DNA of 64,000 bases from Paludibacteraceae bacterium (GTDB taxonomy: Bacteria > Bacteroidota > Bacteroidia > Bacteroidales > Paludibacteraceae): contig JAFVBR010000034.1 of NCBI GenBank assembly GCA_017479885.1, forward strand, positions 1 to 64,000, written 5' to 3'. This document shows, in pieces, positions 9,304 to 18,964 of this stretch. Numbering within the stretch: the first letter of the stretch is position 1; every line of letters starts with the position of its first letter. Position numbers and translations under genes: made by a program. The notes below the pieces were generated by a model. The model saw only the letters and a program-made list of their open reading frames with translations, was not told the DNA's origin and made no database searches.

Positions 9304-10128
9304 TTATAGTTGTTGTGTATAAACGAATGCTTCATTGATTAGAACGGCCGCATATTCTGCTGTTTCTTTCTTGTGAAAGAGTCCGTACACAGCAGCACCA
9401 CTACCAGACATACTCGCATATACAGCCCCATAGTCGTAGAGTAGTTTTTTTATGTTTCCTATTTTCGGGTGCGCGGTAAAGATTGTAGTTTCGAAGTCAT
9501 TGAACAAAAGGTTCTTCCATTCCTCTACGGGTCTTTTTACAACCTCAGTTAGCGGTTCTGCCGGCGTGGCTGGACAAATGCCGGAATATGCCTCTTTGGT
9601 TGATACGTTTATGTCGGGTTTTACAATTACGAGTGAATAACTCTTCAGTTGCGGCAGTTCAATCGGGGTGAGTATATCACCTATTCCCTCTGCGTATGAG
9701 GGGTGATTGTCGATGAAGAACGGGCAATCGGCTCCCATTTGCTTTACAATATTTTTCAATTCATCTTTGGTTAGTCTCAGATTGAACAGTTCGTTAAGCA
9801 TAATTGCAGTATGTGCAGCATCGCTGCTTCCTCCTCCTAATCCTGCGCCGAACGGTATGTGTTTTTCAAAGCAAATATCCGCCCCATTGCAGCCGGTCAA
9901 CTGCTGAATCATGCGATAAGTTTTGATAATCAGGTTATTGTCATCGGTACAGTCAAGAGCGAGTCCGCTTGAGTGAAATCTTATTTGATTAGACTCGGCT
10001 GGTTCAATCTGCAAACGGTCGCAAAGCGAAACAGGCAGAAACACGGTACTGAGAGTGTGGTAACCGTTGGCAAGCTGCCCTGTTATATTGAGACCGAGGT
10101 TTATTTTCGCATTAGGATAAGTAGTCAT
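9304..10128 (-). CDS. ispE: 4-diphosphocytidyl-2-C-methyl-D-erythritol kinase
   Basis: A GHMP-family kinase that phosphorylates CDP-methylerythritol in the MEP pathway. The protein begins MTTYPNAKINLGLNITG, the canonical IspE N-terminus, and has the ATP-binding GHMP motif PFGAGLGGGSSDAA near residues 92-105 and the C-terminal SGSGAAVYGLF. An open frame continues upstream to 10230, but that extension would cross the promoter at 10150-10182, so I place the start at the ATG at 10128 (274 residues, normal length). It is transcribed divergently from rex. Confidence 0.93.
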   Translation of the reverse strand: MTTYPNAKINLGLNITGQLANGYHTLSTVFLPVSLCDRLQIEPAESNQIRFHSSGLALDCTDDNNLIIKTYRMIQQLTGCNGADICFEKHIPFGAGLGGGSSDAAHTAIMLNELFNLRLTKDELKNIVKQMGADCPFFIDNHPSYAEGIGDILTPIELPQLKSYSLVIVKPDINVSTKEAYSGICPATPAEPLTEVVKRPVEEWKNLLFNDFETTIFTAHPKIGNIKKLLYDYGAVYASMSGSGAAVYGLFHKKETAEYAAVLINEAFVYTQQL

Positions 10129-10149
10129 GGATGACGGTATTTTTATCGT

Positions 10150-10182
10150 GCAAAGGTATACTGTTTTTTGCAAATATGCAAA
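10150..10182 (-). promoter_or_regulatory. promoter for ispE
   Basis: Minus-strand TTTGC (10182-10178), 19-bp spacer, TACCTTTGC (10158-10150). The predicted transcript starts only about 15-20 nt before the ispE ATG, which fixes the start choice. Confidence 0.8.
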
Positions 10183-10255
10183 TGTCTTTCCATGTACTGC
10201 TTTTTTCAGATAAAATATGCAGTTATTCATTTCTTGCAGTACGGAAAAAAATGTT

Positions 10256-10288
10256 TTTGCATATTTAAAAAGTTTTCAGTAATTTTGC
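10256..10288 (+). promoter_or_regulatory. promoter for rex
   Basis: TTTGC (10256-10260), 19-bp spacer, TAATTTTGC (10280-10288). Back to back with the ispE promoter. Confidence 0.8.
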
Positions 10289-10340
10289 ACGCTATTACAC
10301 TTTGGTATGGTATATGATTATATGATATCAACTCCTTGCA

Positions 10341-10982
10341 ATGCAGAAAACAGAAAACAATAAAGAAAAGATGATAGTCCCCGAGCCGTGTTTGAGGCGG
10401 CTTCCGTGGTATTTGGCGTATGCCAGTCTTACTCGTGCAAAGGGCGAGCGTTCCCTGTCTTCTACACAGATAGCGAGAGGAGTAGGAGTTGATGCATCAG
10501 TGGTGGCCAAAGATTTGTCGTATGTGGCAGTAACCGGGCGGACACGTGTCGGGTATGAGATAGACCAGCTTGTTGGCTCTCTCGAGGATTTTCTCGGGTT
10601 CAGTGTAATACACAAGGCATTTCTGTTCGGTGTGGGCAAGTTGGGTGGTGCACTGCTGCAAGATGGAGGATTGGAGCGTTTCGGACTTGATATAGCAGCC
10701 GGTTTCGACTCTAAATACGAGTTGTCCGGTACAAGTATTCACCGTACCCCGATACATCATATATCACGGTTCAAAGAATTGCAGGAACTGATGCATGTTG
10801 AGATAGGCGTACTTACTGTTCCTGTTGATGTGGCGCAGTCAACGGCGGAACTGCTTGTAGAGCACGGAATAAAAGCAATATGGAATTTCACTCCTGTCCG
10901 TATTCAGGTTCCTGACAATGTAGTAGTGCAGAATACGAGTATATATGCACATTTGGCGCTGATGTACAACAGGATGGGTTGA
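10341..10982 (+). CDS. rex: redox-sensing transcriptional repressor Rex
   Basis: A cytosolic NADH/NAD+-sensing repressor of fermentation and respiration genes. The 213-residue protein has the N-terminal winged helix (VDASVVAKDLSYVAVTGR, about residues 53-70), then a Rossmann NAD-binding domain with GVGKLGGALL near 97-106 and the conserved AGFDS at about 120. Length is normal. It is followed 4 bp later by an FAH-like gene and then porU, which suggests co-transcription from the promoter at 10256. Target operators elsewhere cannot be judged from this window. Confidence 0.93.
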   Translation: MQKTENNKEKMIVPEPCLRRLPWYLAYASLTRAKGERSLSSTQIARGVGVDASVVAKDLSYVAVTGRTRVGYEIDQLVGSLEDFLGFSVIHKAFLFGVGKLGGALLQDGGLERFGLDIAAGFDSKYELSGTSIHRTPIHHISRFKELQELMHVEIGVLTVPVDVAQSTAELLVEHGIKAIWNFTPVRIQVPDNVVVQNTSIYAHLALMYNRMG

Positions 10983-10986
10983 GAGA

Positions 10987-11532
10987 ATGAAAATAGCAGG
11001 ATTGACATATATATCGAGCGGTAAGCAGATGATGTATCTTAAACCGGATACTGCATTGCTGGTTAATCGCAAGCCTTTCTTTCTGCCTCATTTCACAGAG
11101 CAGATAGATGCCCATCCGGCAGTAGTTGCCCGAATAGACAGGATGGGTAGGTGCATAGCTGAAAAGTTTGCCGGCAGGTATTATTCGCTGACGGCTCCGG
11201 CAATTAATTTTAATGCCCGCCTGAAAGAAGGGGAGGATACACTTGACTGCCTGACCAAAAGTTTCGTATTCGACAACTCAATGGCAGTAGGTTCCTTTGC
11301 AGAAAACAACAAAGAGAAGTTAGAATGGTATTACAATGGTATTACTCTTTCATTGCACACATTGCTTGAAGATATGAATAAGGCGATTGCCGAAGTGAGC
11401 AGTTATGTGACTTTGAGAACAGGGGATATGGTGGCAGTTGACTATGTGTCTGAGCCATTGGAGATCAGCAGAAACGACGAGTTTTCGGTGAAGTCCGACA
11501 GCGAAGATATATTGTTTTGCCGGATCAAATAG
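10987..11532 (+). CDS. degenerate fumarylacetoacetate-hydrolase-family protein
   Basis: The first 80 residues follow the FAH/FAHD1 family pattern: KPDTALLVNRKPFF, then IDAHPAVVARI, then FAGRYYSLTAPAINFNAR. In active members the second block is IxYExExVVRI and the third is GIDFTARD. Here both metal-binding Glu of E-x-E are replaced (His43, Ala45) and the third ligand Asp is Asn74, and no GTPAGVG-like motif remains. I infer a protein that keeps the fold but cannot bind the catalytic metal. It has 181 residues against about 200 usual, lies 4 bp after rex and 25 bp before porU, and keeps an intact reading frame, so it is not an obvious pseudogene. Assignment rests on pattern memory only. Confidence 0.65.
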   Translation: MKIAGLTYISSGKQMMYLKPDTALLVNRKPFFLPHFTEQIDAHPAVVARIDRMGRCIAEKFAGRYYSLTAPAINFNARLKEGEDTLDCLTKSFVFDNSMAVGSFAENNKEKLEWYYNGITLSLHTLLEDMNKAIAEVSSYVTLRTGDMVAVDYVSEPLEISRNDEFSVKSDSEDILFCRIK

Positions 11533-11557
11533 AAAGCAAGCAACATCCAGAAGACTA

Positions 11558-14500
11558 ATGAACAGACTTAAAGCTATATTGTTAATACTTATGATGCCTC
11601 TGGCAGCCATGTCTGCGGCACCAAGTTTTACCCGACATTCAGTGCTTGGCGAAGGGCACTTTGTGAAGATACGTGTGGCTGAAAACGGAGTGTACAAGCT
11701 GAGTTTTGCCGAACTGAAAGAAATGGGCATGAAGCCGGCGGAGATCCGTATATACGGTTACGGTGGTGCCTTGCTTAATATGCTAATGTCAGACCCGCAT
11801 ATAGACGATTTGCCGCAAGTACCCATATATATTCATAATCCAGCCTCAGCAAAGTCGGACAACGAACGATACATTTTGTTCTATGGTCAGGGTCCTGTAT
11901 CGTGGAGATATACCGGTTCCCGGTTTATGCATACGCGCAATACCTACAGCGATTATGGTTATTATTTCCTAACGGATACCCATGGAGATTTGCTTGAGTT
12001 GAGTGTGTCAAACAATACCAAGACAGATACGACGGGTTGTTATCATGTGAGGACATTCTCCGACTACCGACTTCATGAGACGGAGAGTGTGAACCTGATA
12101 GATGTCAACGGTGAGGACGGAGGCGGCCGGGAGTGGTACGGAGAGAAGTTTGTGACCGGAGAGGAGAGCAGCTTCCAGTTCCGTTTCCCGAATATAGAGG
12201 AAGGTCAGATGTATTGTTATATAAATGTAGCGGCTTCATCTTCAGATACTTCGTATTTCAATTTTGGCAATTCGTTGTCGAAAGAGCAACTGAGGGTTGC
12301 TCCCAAACCCTCACAAAATTATGTGTTTGCCTCAGTGGGTTATGCCTCGGAGTGGATAGACAATGACAACAATGAGTTGCAGACCATAAATGTAGGCTTC
12401 AGGTCTTCTCCGACATCGGCCGCAGGTTATCTTAACTATATAGAGTTGACTGCCGAGCGCAGGCTTGTGATGCATGAAGGTATATTGTATGTGCGCAATG
12501 TGGAAAATTATTTCGAGAATGAACCGTCGGTATTCCATATTGAGGGCGCAACAGCAGAAACGCAGGTTTGGGATGTAACGGACTTGAGCAATATTCATTC
12601 GGTGGAGACAATGTATGACGGGACAGAACTCCTGTTTGTGTCGCCAAACAACAGACAGTTGCAGGAGTACGTAGTTGTTACTCCGTCGCAATATTCCGGC
12701 ATGCATATATCTCCCATGACCCGTTCTTTGAATTATGCTGTGGTGCCGAATCAGGATTTGCACTCGTTGGAAAACATAGATATGGTGATTATTTCTCCCG
12801 AGGCCTTGCTTGCTCCTTCCCTCCGTCTTGCCGAAGAACATGAGCGCAGAGACGGTCTTACTACGGCGGTTGTAACAGACGAGCAGGTGTATAACGAGTT
12901 TTCTTCGGGCACTCCTGATGCGACGGCATATCGTATGCTGATGAAGATGCTGTATGACCGTGCAAGAAATTCAGGCGGCAAAGACCAAGTTCCGCGCTAT
13001 CTGCTTCTGATGGGTGACGGTTCTTTTGATAACAGGAAACTACTAAACTCGTCGGCATACCCGACGCTACTTACATATCAGGCTGCCAATTCGGTGAATG
13101 AAGTGGAAGCATACGCAACAGACGACTATTTCGGTTTTCTCGCCGATGATTCCGGTGGTAACCGCGATTCGTCTGACAGTATGTGCATTGCAGTAGGCCG
13201 ATTTCCTGTAAATACACTTGAACAGGCCGAGCAAGTAGTGAACAAGACTATCCGTTATATGGAGAACAGCACTCCCGGGAAATGGAAAACTCAACTCTGT
13301 TTCCTTGCCGATGACGGCAATTCCGGGTTGCACACGGTATCTTCAGAGAAGGCTGCTGAGCTTATACGGGCAGAGGCAAAAGACTTCAATATCAATAAAC
13401 TTTATATCGATGCTTTTCAGCAAGAGACACGGGCCTCGGGTGACTCGTATCCTGTAGCCAAGAGCAAACTTGACAATTTAATGCAGAACGGACTTCTGTT
13501 TTTCGATTATTGCGGTCACGCCGGCTATAACAATCTTGCAGACGAGCAGATGATAACGGCCAATGAGATAACGCAGATGACGAACCGAAATTTGGGTTTT
13601 TGGATGTTGGCGACATGCAATTTCGCTCATTTCGATGCCCATAATACTTCGGCTGCCGAATTGGCGGTATTGAATCCCGACGGAGGAGCAGTAGGATTGC
13701 TTGCGGCATGCAGAACCGTATTTGCAGAGCAGAACGAGATACTAAACAAGTATGTGTGTCAGCAACTCTTCTGTCGCGATTCTGTATCAGGGCAATTCAT
13801 ATATACAATAGGCGAAGCTGTAAAACATGCAAAGCGGAAAAGCACTATAGAAAGGAGCGGCGGAGACAAGAACAAGTTGAGCTATATACTGTTATGCGAT
13901 CCTGCTTTGCGCCTGCAGTACCCTGACGAGTTTATTGTGGAGACCGAGCAGGCAGCAGACACAATGCGTGCCCTGTCGGTGCAGACTGTGAGCGGATACA
14001 TTCGTACTCATGAAGGTGATACTGCAATCGATTTCAACGGGCGGTTGCTTATGTCGGTTTATGACAAGCAACAGCAACTCTCCACACTTGACAACGATCA
14101 ACAGGATGTGGATGGCAAGGTAATCAAGAATTTTCTTGATTTTCCTAATATTCTGTTCAGCGGAGAAACTGAGGTGAAGAACGGCAAGTTCAGTATATCG
14201 TTTATGATACCCAAGGATATACGTTATAACTATGGCAGCGGTCGCATCACTTACTATGCTCAGGATACAATATTAGGAGGAGAAGCAATGGGTTATTCGG
14301 AAAGCATGATTATAGGCGGAAGTTCTTCAGTAGAGATAATGGATACATTAGGTCCAGAGCTGAATATATACCTGAACAACAAGCATTTTGCCAATGGAGG
14401 ACAAACCAACACACAACCTCATTTCTATGCGGATATCTATGATGAGAACGGTATTAACACAGTAGGTAGCGGCATAGGTCATGATTTGCTGCTTGTGGTT

Positions 14501-14983
14501 GACAATACGCAACGTCAGACGTATATACTCAATGACTATTTTACCGCAGCTGCTGGCAGTTATCAGAAAGGACTTGTGTCGTACAAGATGGTGGAACTTG
14601 CGGAAGGTATGCATTCGCTCACTTTCCGTGCATGGGACTTGCTGAACAATAGCAGTACGGCAACATTGGACTTCGAGGTTGTCAACTCTCTTATTCCTGA
14701 GATATTCTCCGTACTTGTATATCCGAATCCTCTCCCTCAGGGTGGAACCATGAATGTAGTCGTCGACCACGACAGACCTGATGCCACTTTGCAGACGGAA
14801 ATATATCTTTTCGATATCGCAGGCAATCTTGTATATCAGCGCAGCATTCGCGGAACGACCGACAATATTGTAGTTTCACAGTCTGATGCCAATCTGCGTC
14901 CCGGAGTATATTTCCTCAATGTCCGCCTTAAAACCGATGACAGCAAATACACATCGCGAACGGCAAAAGTGATGGTGATATAA
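11558..14983 (+). CDS. porU: type IX secretion system sortase PorU
   Basis: A cell-surface C25 (gingipain-like) peptidase that removes the C-terminal signal of type IX cargo and attaches the cargo to A-LPS. The 1141-residue protein has a signal peptide (residues 1-20), the PorU N-terminal region (GVYKLSFAELKEMG near 44-57), and the C25 domain from about residue 408. The catalytic pair is His654 in DYCGHAGYNN and Cys687 in LATCNFAHFD. The last 80 residues (VLVYPNPLPQGGTMNVVVD to the end) form a type IX C-terminal signal domain. It is followed by porV, its partner in the attachment complex. Confidence 0.93.
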   Translation: MNRLKAILLILMMPLAAMSAAPSFTRHSVLGEGHFVKIRVAENGVYKLSFAELKEMGMKPAEIRIYGYGGALLNMLMSDPHIDDLPQVPIYIHNPASAKSDNERYILFYGQGPVSWRYTGSRFMHTRNTYSDYGYYFLTDTHGDLLELSVSNNTKTDTTGCYHVRTFSDYRLHETESVNLIDVNGEDGGGREWYGEKFVTGEESSFQFRFPNIEEGQMYCYINVAASSSDTSYFNFGNSLSKEQLRVAPKPSQNYVFASVGYASEWIDNDNNELQTINVGFRSSPTSAAGYLNYIELTAERRLVMHEGILYVRNVENYFENEPSVFHIEGATAETQVWDVTDLSNIHSVETMYDGTELLFVSPNNRQLQEYVVVTPSQYSGMHISPMTRSLNYAVVPNQDLHSLENIDMVIISPEALLAPSLRLAEEHERRDGLTTAVVTDEQVYNEFSSGTPDATAYRMLMKMLYDRARNSGGKDQVPRYLLLMGDGSFDNRKLLNSSAYPTLLTYQAANSVNEVEAYATDDYFGFLADDSGGNRDSSDSMCIAVGRFPVNTLEQAEQVVNKTIRYMENSTPGKWKTQLCFLADDGNSGLHTVSSEKAAELIRAEAKDFNINKLYIDAFQQETRASGDSYPVAKSKLDNLMQNGLLFFDYCGHAGYNNLADEQMITANEITQMTNRNLGFWMLATCNFAHFDAHNTSAAELAVLNPDGGAVGLLAACRTVFAEQNEILNKYVCQQLFCRDSVSGQFIYTIGEAVKHAKRKSTIERSGGDKNKLSYILLCDPALRLQYPDEFIVETEQAADTMRALSVQTVSGYIRTHEGDTAIDFNGRLLMSVYDKQQQLSTLDNDQQDVDGKVIKNFLDFPNILFSGETEVKNGKFSISFMIPKDIRYNYGSGRITYYAQDTILGGEAMGYSESMIIGGSSSVEIMDTLGPELNIYLNNKHFANGGQTNTQPHFYADIYDENGINTVGSGIGHDLLLVVDNTQRQTYILNDYFTAAAGSYQKGLVSYKMVELAEGMHSLTFRAWDLLNNSSTATLDFEVVNSLIPEIFSVLVYPNPLPQGGTMNVVVDHDRPDATLQTEIYLFDIAGNLVYQRSIRGTTDNIVVSQSDANLRPGVYFLNVRLKTDDSKYTSRTAKVMVI

Positions 14984-15126
14984 AAGAGACGATTTTTGAA
15001 ATAAACATATAAACAAATAACAACCTCAAATAAACATTACTGCCTATGAAGTGTCTTTCATAAAATGTAAAATGAAATCCACCATAACCAAAAGTAGAAA
15101 CAACAAAATTACTAACAATTATAACA

Positions 15127-16332
15127 ATGAAAAAAGTATTATTAAGCGTAATTGCTTTAGCTCTTGCCTCTGTTGCGGCAATGGCACAAGATGACTACAT
15201 GAATCCAATTATCACAGCAATGCCTTCGCTTACCATCACTCCAGATGCACGTGCCGGCGGTATGGGTGAAGTGGGTGTTGCAACACAGGCAGACCTCAAC
15301 TCACAGCACTGGAATCCTGCCAAGTATGCTTTTATGGAGAGTCATGGCGGAATAACAGCCAACTATACCCCTTGGTTGAGAAAGATAGTAGGCGATATAG
15401 ACCTCGCTTATCTTGCCGGTTACTACAAGTGGGACGATGTGCAGGGCATTTCGGCATCGTTCACATACTTTTCTCTCGGTAAGGTTGACCTGACTGATAT
15501 CAAGGGTTCGTACCTGCAAGAAGCGCGCCCGAACGAATGGGCAATTGACGTGGCTTATTCGAGAAAACTCCATGAGTATGTGTCAATGGCAGTTGCTCTG
15601 CGTTTCCTTTATAGCGACCTCAACAACGGAGCCAACTCATCCACTATTGATGCCACGGAGCGTTATTCGGCATGGACAATGGCTGCAGACGTGTCGTTGT
15701 ATTATCGTCAGCCGATACAACTTGCTATGGGAATGAGTTACTTCGCCCTCGGTCTGAATATCTCCAATCTCGGCGGTAAGATGACCTACGACAAGGTTAC
15801 ACAAAACTTCATCCCTGCCAATCTGCGTCTCGGCGTAAGTTATGAGTTGCCTTTCAACCAGTACAACTCTCTTACGTTCAACGTAGAGGCCAACAAGATG
15901 ATGGTGCCCACCCGCATATCAAAATATGCAACTGATGTTGACGGCAATCCTGTAGATCCTGATGACCCCAACTATTCGAATCTTACACGCGACTGGTACT
16001 CTGAACTTCTTTCAATGAAGGGCTTGTTCCAATCGTTTGCAGACGCCCCCAAGGGTTCGCTTGAGGAATTCCAGGAGGTACAGTGGAACATGGGTCTTGA
16101 ATATTCCTATGATAAGAAATTCTTTGCCCGCTTCGGTTATTCCTACGAAAACCGCTGGAAAGGCAACCGCCGCTTCTTCACGTTCGGTGCAGGTTTCCAT
16201 CTAAGTATCTTCTCGCTCGATGCAGCATACACTCTTGCTGCTTCCGCTGCCAATCCGCTTGACAATACTCTGCGGTTCACTCTCGGATTCGACCTTGCCG
16301 GCATAAAGGATTTGGTTAACAACCGCAAATAA
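15127..16332 (+). CDS. porV: type IX secretion outer-membrane protein PorV (LptO)
   Basis: An outer-membrane beta-barrel that shuttles type IX cargo from the translocon to the PorU sortase. The 401-residue protein has a signal peptide ending at AMA-QDD (about residue 20), the PorV hallmark ITPDARAGGMGEVGVAT at about 37-53, and SQHWNPAKYAF near 59-69. It ends in a barrel-type alternation of aromatic residues. Length is normal. It lies 143 bp after porU and 16 bp before ispF. Confidence 0.93.
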   Translation: MKKVLLSVIALALASVAAMAQDDYMNPIITAMPSLTITPDARAGGMGEVGVATQADLNSQHWNPAKYAFMESHGGITANYTPWLRKIVGDIDLAYLAGYYKWDDVQGISASFTYFSLGKVDLTDIKGSYLQEARPNEWAIDVAYSRKLHEYVSMAVALRFLYSDLNNGANSSTIDATERYSAWTMAADVSLYYRQPIQLAMGMSYFALGLNISNLGGKMTYDKVTQNFIPANLRLGVSYELPFNQYNSLTFNVEANKMMVPTRISKYATDVDGNPVDPDDPNYSNLTRDWYSELLSMKGLFQSFADAPKGSLEEFQEVQWNMGLEYSYDKKFFARFGYSYENRWKGNRRFFTFGAGFHLSIFSLDAAYTLAASAANPLDNTLRFTLGFDLAGIKDLVNNRK

Positions 16333-16348
16333 TTATGCTTGAGGCATA

Positions 16349-16834
16349 ATGCAGATGATAAGAGTGGGATTCGGATATGACGTTCACAAGTTCGCCCCCA
16401 ACCGACAATTATGGTTGGGGGGGATACTTGTACCCTCGGATTCGGGACTTGAAGGTCATTCTGATGCCGATGTACTTATTCATGCTCTTTGTGATGCACT
16501 GCTTGGTGCGGCTCATTTGCGTGATATAGGTTATCATTTCCCCCCAGTACAGGGTAACGAGTTTGAGAACATAGACAGCAAGATTCTCCTCGCGCGCGTG
16601 ATTAATATGGTGCGAGAGAAGGGCTATGAACTTGGTAATGCCGATTGCACAATCTGTGCGCAAAAGCCACGGCTGGGCAATTACATAGAGCCTATGCAGG
16701 AATGCTTGGCCGAAGTGTTGGGCACTGATGTGGAGAATGTGTCGGTGAAAGCCACCACAACCGAGCATCTTGGTTTCGTGGGTAGAGAGGAGGGCATATC
16801 AGCTTATGCTTCGGTGTTAATATACAAGGTTTGA
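16349..16834 (+). CDS. ispF: 2-C-methyl-D-erythritol 2,4-cyclodiphosphate synthase
   Basis: The fifth MEP-pathway enzyme: it cyclises CDP-methylerythritol phosphate with loss of CMP. The 161-residue protein shows the zinc-site Asp and His in GYDVHKF (residues 9-15), the GHSDADVLIHALCDALLGAA block (36-55), DIGYHFPP, and the C-terminal TTTEHLGFVGREEGISA. Two in-frame ATGs (16349 and 16355) are possible starts. It appears to be co-transcribed with porV and the DUF3256 gene. Confidence 0.95.
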   Translation: MQMIRVGFGYDVHKFAPNRQLWLGGILVPSDSGLEGHSDADVLIHALCDALLGAAHLRDIGYHFPPVQGNEFENIDSKILLARVINMVREKGYELGNADCTICAQKPRLGNYIEPMQECLAEVLGTDVENVSVKATTTEHLGFVGREEGISAYASVLIYKV

Positions 16835-16853
16835 AAGATATTGTAGTTTTGAT

Positions 16854-17339
16854 ATGTTCAGGCGCGGACTTACAGCATTGTTTCTTGTACTGACAACGGT
16901 ATATGTGTCGGCTCAATTGCCTGTGGCGCAGAGGTTCTTGTCGATACCGGATACTCTTTGCCCATATCTGGATATGAAACAGAGAGTGATGTTGCTTGAG
17001 TATGCCAACCACAATACGACAGATTCGGTAGAGAACATATTCGGAGGCAAATCAATCGTATTATCCAAAGCGGATAATTGTCTGGAATTGCAGGTGGCTG
17101 ACGGATTTACAATGACTATACTTGCTGATTCGGCTTCGTTTCTTCTCATACAAACAGCTTGTGCACCGTTGTGTTCATCGATAGTGAAACGATATGTTGC
17201 CAACTGGATATATGTGGAAGAACTTAAACCTGATAAACAATGTATGCTCCCCAAGGCAGAGGTGATTGATGGTCGTCTCAGTTGGTCTGACCAGACACCG
17301 CTTTTGCTTGATGACGAGGAAAAGAAATACTACGATTAA
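16854..17339 (+). CDS. DUF3256-type exported protein, function unknown
   Basis: 161 residues with a signal peptide (residues 1-20, cut near VSAQ). The body has the pattern FLSIPDTLCPYLDMKQRVMLL, VENIFGGKS and YVANWIYVEEL that I associate with the Bacteroidales family DUF3256. No catalytic motif is evident. It sits between ispF and aroK on the same strand with short gaps, so it is probably co-expressed with them, which does not by itself suggest a role. Confidence 0.65.
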   Translation: MFRRGLTALFLVLTTVYVSAQLPVAQRFLSIPDTLCPYLDMKQRVMLLEYANHNTTDSVENIFGGKSIVLSKADNCLELQVADGFTMTILADSASFLLIQTACAPLCSSIVKRYVANWIYVEELKPDKQCMLPKAEVIDGRLSWSDQTPLLLDDEEKKYYD

Positions 17340-17371
17340 CTCTGCACGTCAATAGTTACTCATCAACAATC

Positions 17372-17923
17372 ATGAATCTTCCTGTTTATCTTATAGGTTA
17401 TATGGGAGCCGGCAAAACCACAGTCGGGCGTTTGCTTGCAGATAAGTTGGGATGGCATTTTGTTGACCTTGACGATGCTTTTGCCGAGATATACGGAATG
17501 ACAACGGCAGAATGCATTCGTAAATACGGAGTGGAGCAGTTCAGGAAGCTGGAGAAAGACTGTGTGGAGAAATTGTCGGAATTGCCAATAGACAGAGTAA
17601 TCTACGCAACCGGCGGCGGTTACCCTTGTTGGGAAGACAATATGGACTGCCTGCTTGAACTCGGCACCTCGGTATATATAAGATGGAAGCCCGAGCACCT
17701 TGCTCATAGAATAGAACTCTCGGGGATTGAGCAACGACCTATATTACAGCAGAAACGTGGTGAGGAATTGCTGCGTTTTGTAGAGTGGCAGATGTCGGGC
17801 AGGGAAGAGTATTATGCCAGAGCCAATTATGTAATTGATGCTCCATTGGGAGAGTATTCAGAACAAGCGGACGAAGAAATTGCGGAGTATCTGTACAATT
17901 GGATCATAAGTCAAAAACAGTAA
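17372..17923 (+). CDS. aroK: shikimate kinase
   Basis: Phosphorylates shikimate at the 3-hydroxyl, for chorismate and aromatic amino acids. The 183-residue cytosolic protein has the Walker A GYMGAGKTTVG (residues 9-19), the shikimate-binding DLDD at about 32-35, FRKLE near 58-62, ATGGGYPC near 77-84, and the adenine-lid segment IEQRPIL. Length is normal. sufE begins 20 bp downstream. Confidence 0.93.
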   Translation: MNLPVYLIGYMGAGKTTVGRLLADKLGWHFVDLDDAFAEIYGMTTAECIRKYGVEQFRKLEKDCVEKLSELPIDRVIYATGGGYPCWEDNMDCLLELGTSVYIRWKPEHLAHRIELSGIEQRPILQQKRGEELLRFVEWQMSGREEYYARANYVIDAPLGEYSEQADEEIAEYLYNWIISQKQ

Positions 17924-17943
17924 ACAAAGGACAAGAAAACAAT

Positions 17944-18369
17944 ATGTCAATTAACGATATCCAAGATGAAATAATTGCAGAATTCAGTGACTTTGATGAC
18001 TGGATGGACCGTTACTCGCTTCTAATAGAAATGGGTAACAATCTTGAACCATTCCCTTCGGAAGACCGTACCGACCAGAATCTTATAGACGGTTGCCAAA
18101 GCAAGGTGTGGTTTACTGCAGAACTAAAAAACGGACAAATCATATATAAAGGGGATTCTGATGCATTGCTGGTCAAGGGAATAGTTGCTCTTTTGATAAG
18201 AGTTCTGTCAGGACATACCGCCGATGAGATACTTGAGTCAGATCTCTACTTTATTGACCAAATCAACTTGAAAGAGCACCTCTCACCTACACGCAGTAAT
18301 GGATTAGTTGCCATGCTGCGTCAAATGCGTCTATATGCCTTGACGTTCAAAGCCAAACAAACGACTTGA
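17944..18369 (+). CDS. sufE: SufE-family cysteine-desulfuration protein
   Basis: Accepts persulfide sulfur from a SufS-type desulfurase for Fe-S cluster assembly. The protein from MSINDIQDEI is 141 residues. The active-site Cys is Cys51 in LIDGCQSKVWF, and the family phrase DWMDRYSLLIEMG lies at about 19-31. A frame extends upstream to 17899 inside aroK, but the ATG at 17944 gives the expected N-terminus. No other suf gene is in the window. Confidence 0.9.
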   Translation: MSINDIQDEIIAEFSDFDDWMDRYSLLIEMGNNLEPFPSEDRTDQNLIDGCQSKVWFTAELKNGQIIYKGDSDALLVKGIVALLIRVLSGHTADEILESDLYFIDQINLKEHLSPTRSNGLVAMLRQMRLYALTFKAKQTT

Positions 18370-18400
18370 ATATTAAATTAGATAAAATTGTGCTCTATAC

Positions 18401-18432
18401 TTGCATATTTCAAAAATTTGCAGTACTTTTGC
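18401..18432 (+). promoter_or_regulatory. promoter for yceD-rpmF
   Basis: TTGC (18401-18404), 19-bp spacer, TACTTTTGC (18424-18432). The predicted transcript start is about 20 nt before the yceD ATG at 18457. Confidence 0.78.
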
Positions 18433-18456
18433 ACCCGCTTTTGAGAAGCCTTGGAA

Positions 18457-18927
18457 ATGACGGAATTGAATGATTATATCATAAACTTGAACACGTTGAA
18501 AGACGGCGTGCACAAGTTTGAATATCAGCTTGATGACGCTTTTTTCTCGGCTATTGGGCAGCAAGAGATTCTTGGCGGGAATGTTCATGTTGAGCTTGCG
18601 CTGACAGTTCTACGCGGCGGGTTCATGCTTGAGATTCAGATAGACGGCGAAGTGCAAGTTGTTTGTGACCGTTGTCTTGATGAGATGACGCAACATGTAG
18701 AAGGTCAAGAGAACTTGCCGGTAAGACTTACCAATACAGAGGCAGATGAAGATGTGGTGGCAGTTGACCCTGAGACAGGACTTCTTGACACATCGTGGTT
18801 GCTTTACGAACTGACAGAAATTAGTCTTCCGATTGTGCATAGTCACCAACCGGGTGAGTGTAATCCTCAAATGGAGGAACTTCTCCAATCTCACCTTTGC
18901 ACAACTGAGGAAGAGCCCGAAGAATAA
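18457..18927 (+). CDS. yceD: YceD-family protein (DUF177)
   Basis: A small, acidic protein of the DUF177/YceD family, usually encoded next to rpmF and linked to 23S rRNA maturation. From the ATG at 18457 it is 156 residues; a TTG two codons upstream is the alternative. The conserved block VVCDRCLDEMTQHVEG lies at about residues 68-83. The C-terminal phrase CNPQM with a later Cys is also family-like. It lies 37 bp upstream of rpmF and shares its promoter. Confidence 0.85.
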   Translation: MTELNDYIINLNTLKDGVHKFEYQLDDAFFSAIGQQEILGGNVHVELALTVLRGGFMLEIQIDGEVQVVCDRCLDEMTQHVEGQENLPVRLTNTEADEDVVAVDPETGLLDTSWLLYELTEISLPIVHSHQPGECNPQMEELLQSHLCTTEEEPEE

Positions 18928-18964
18928 TACATAAACAATAAACAACAAACAATAAAACAATATT

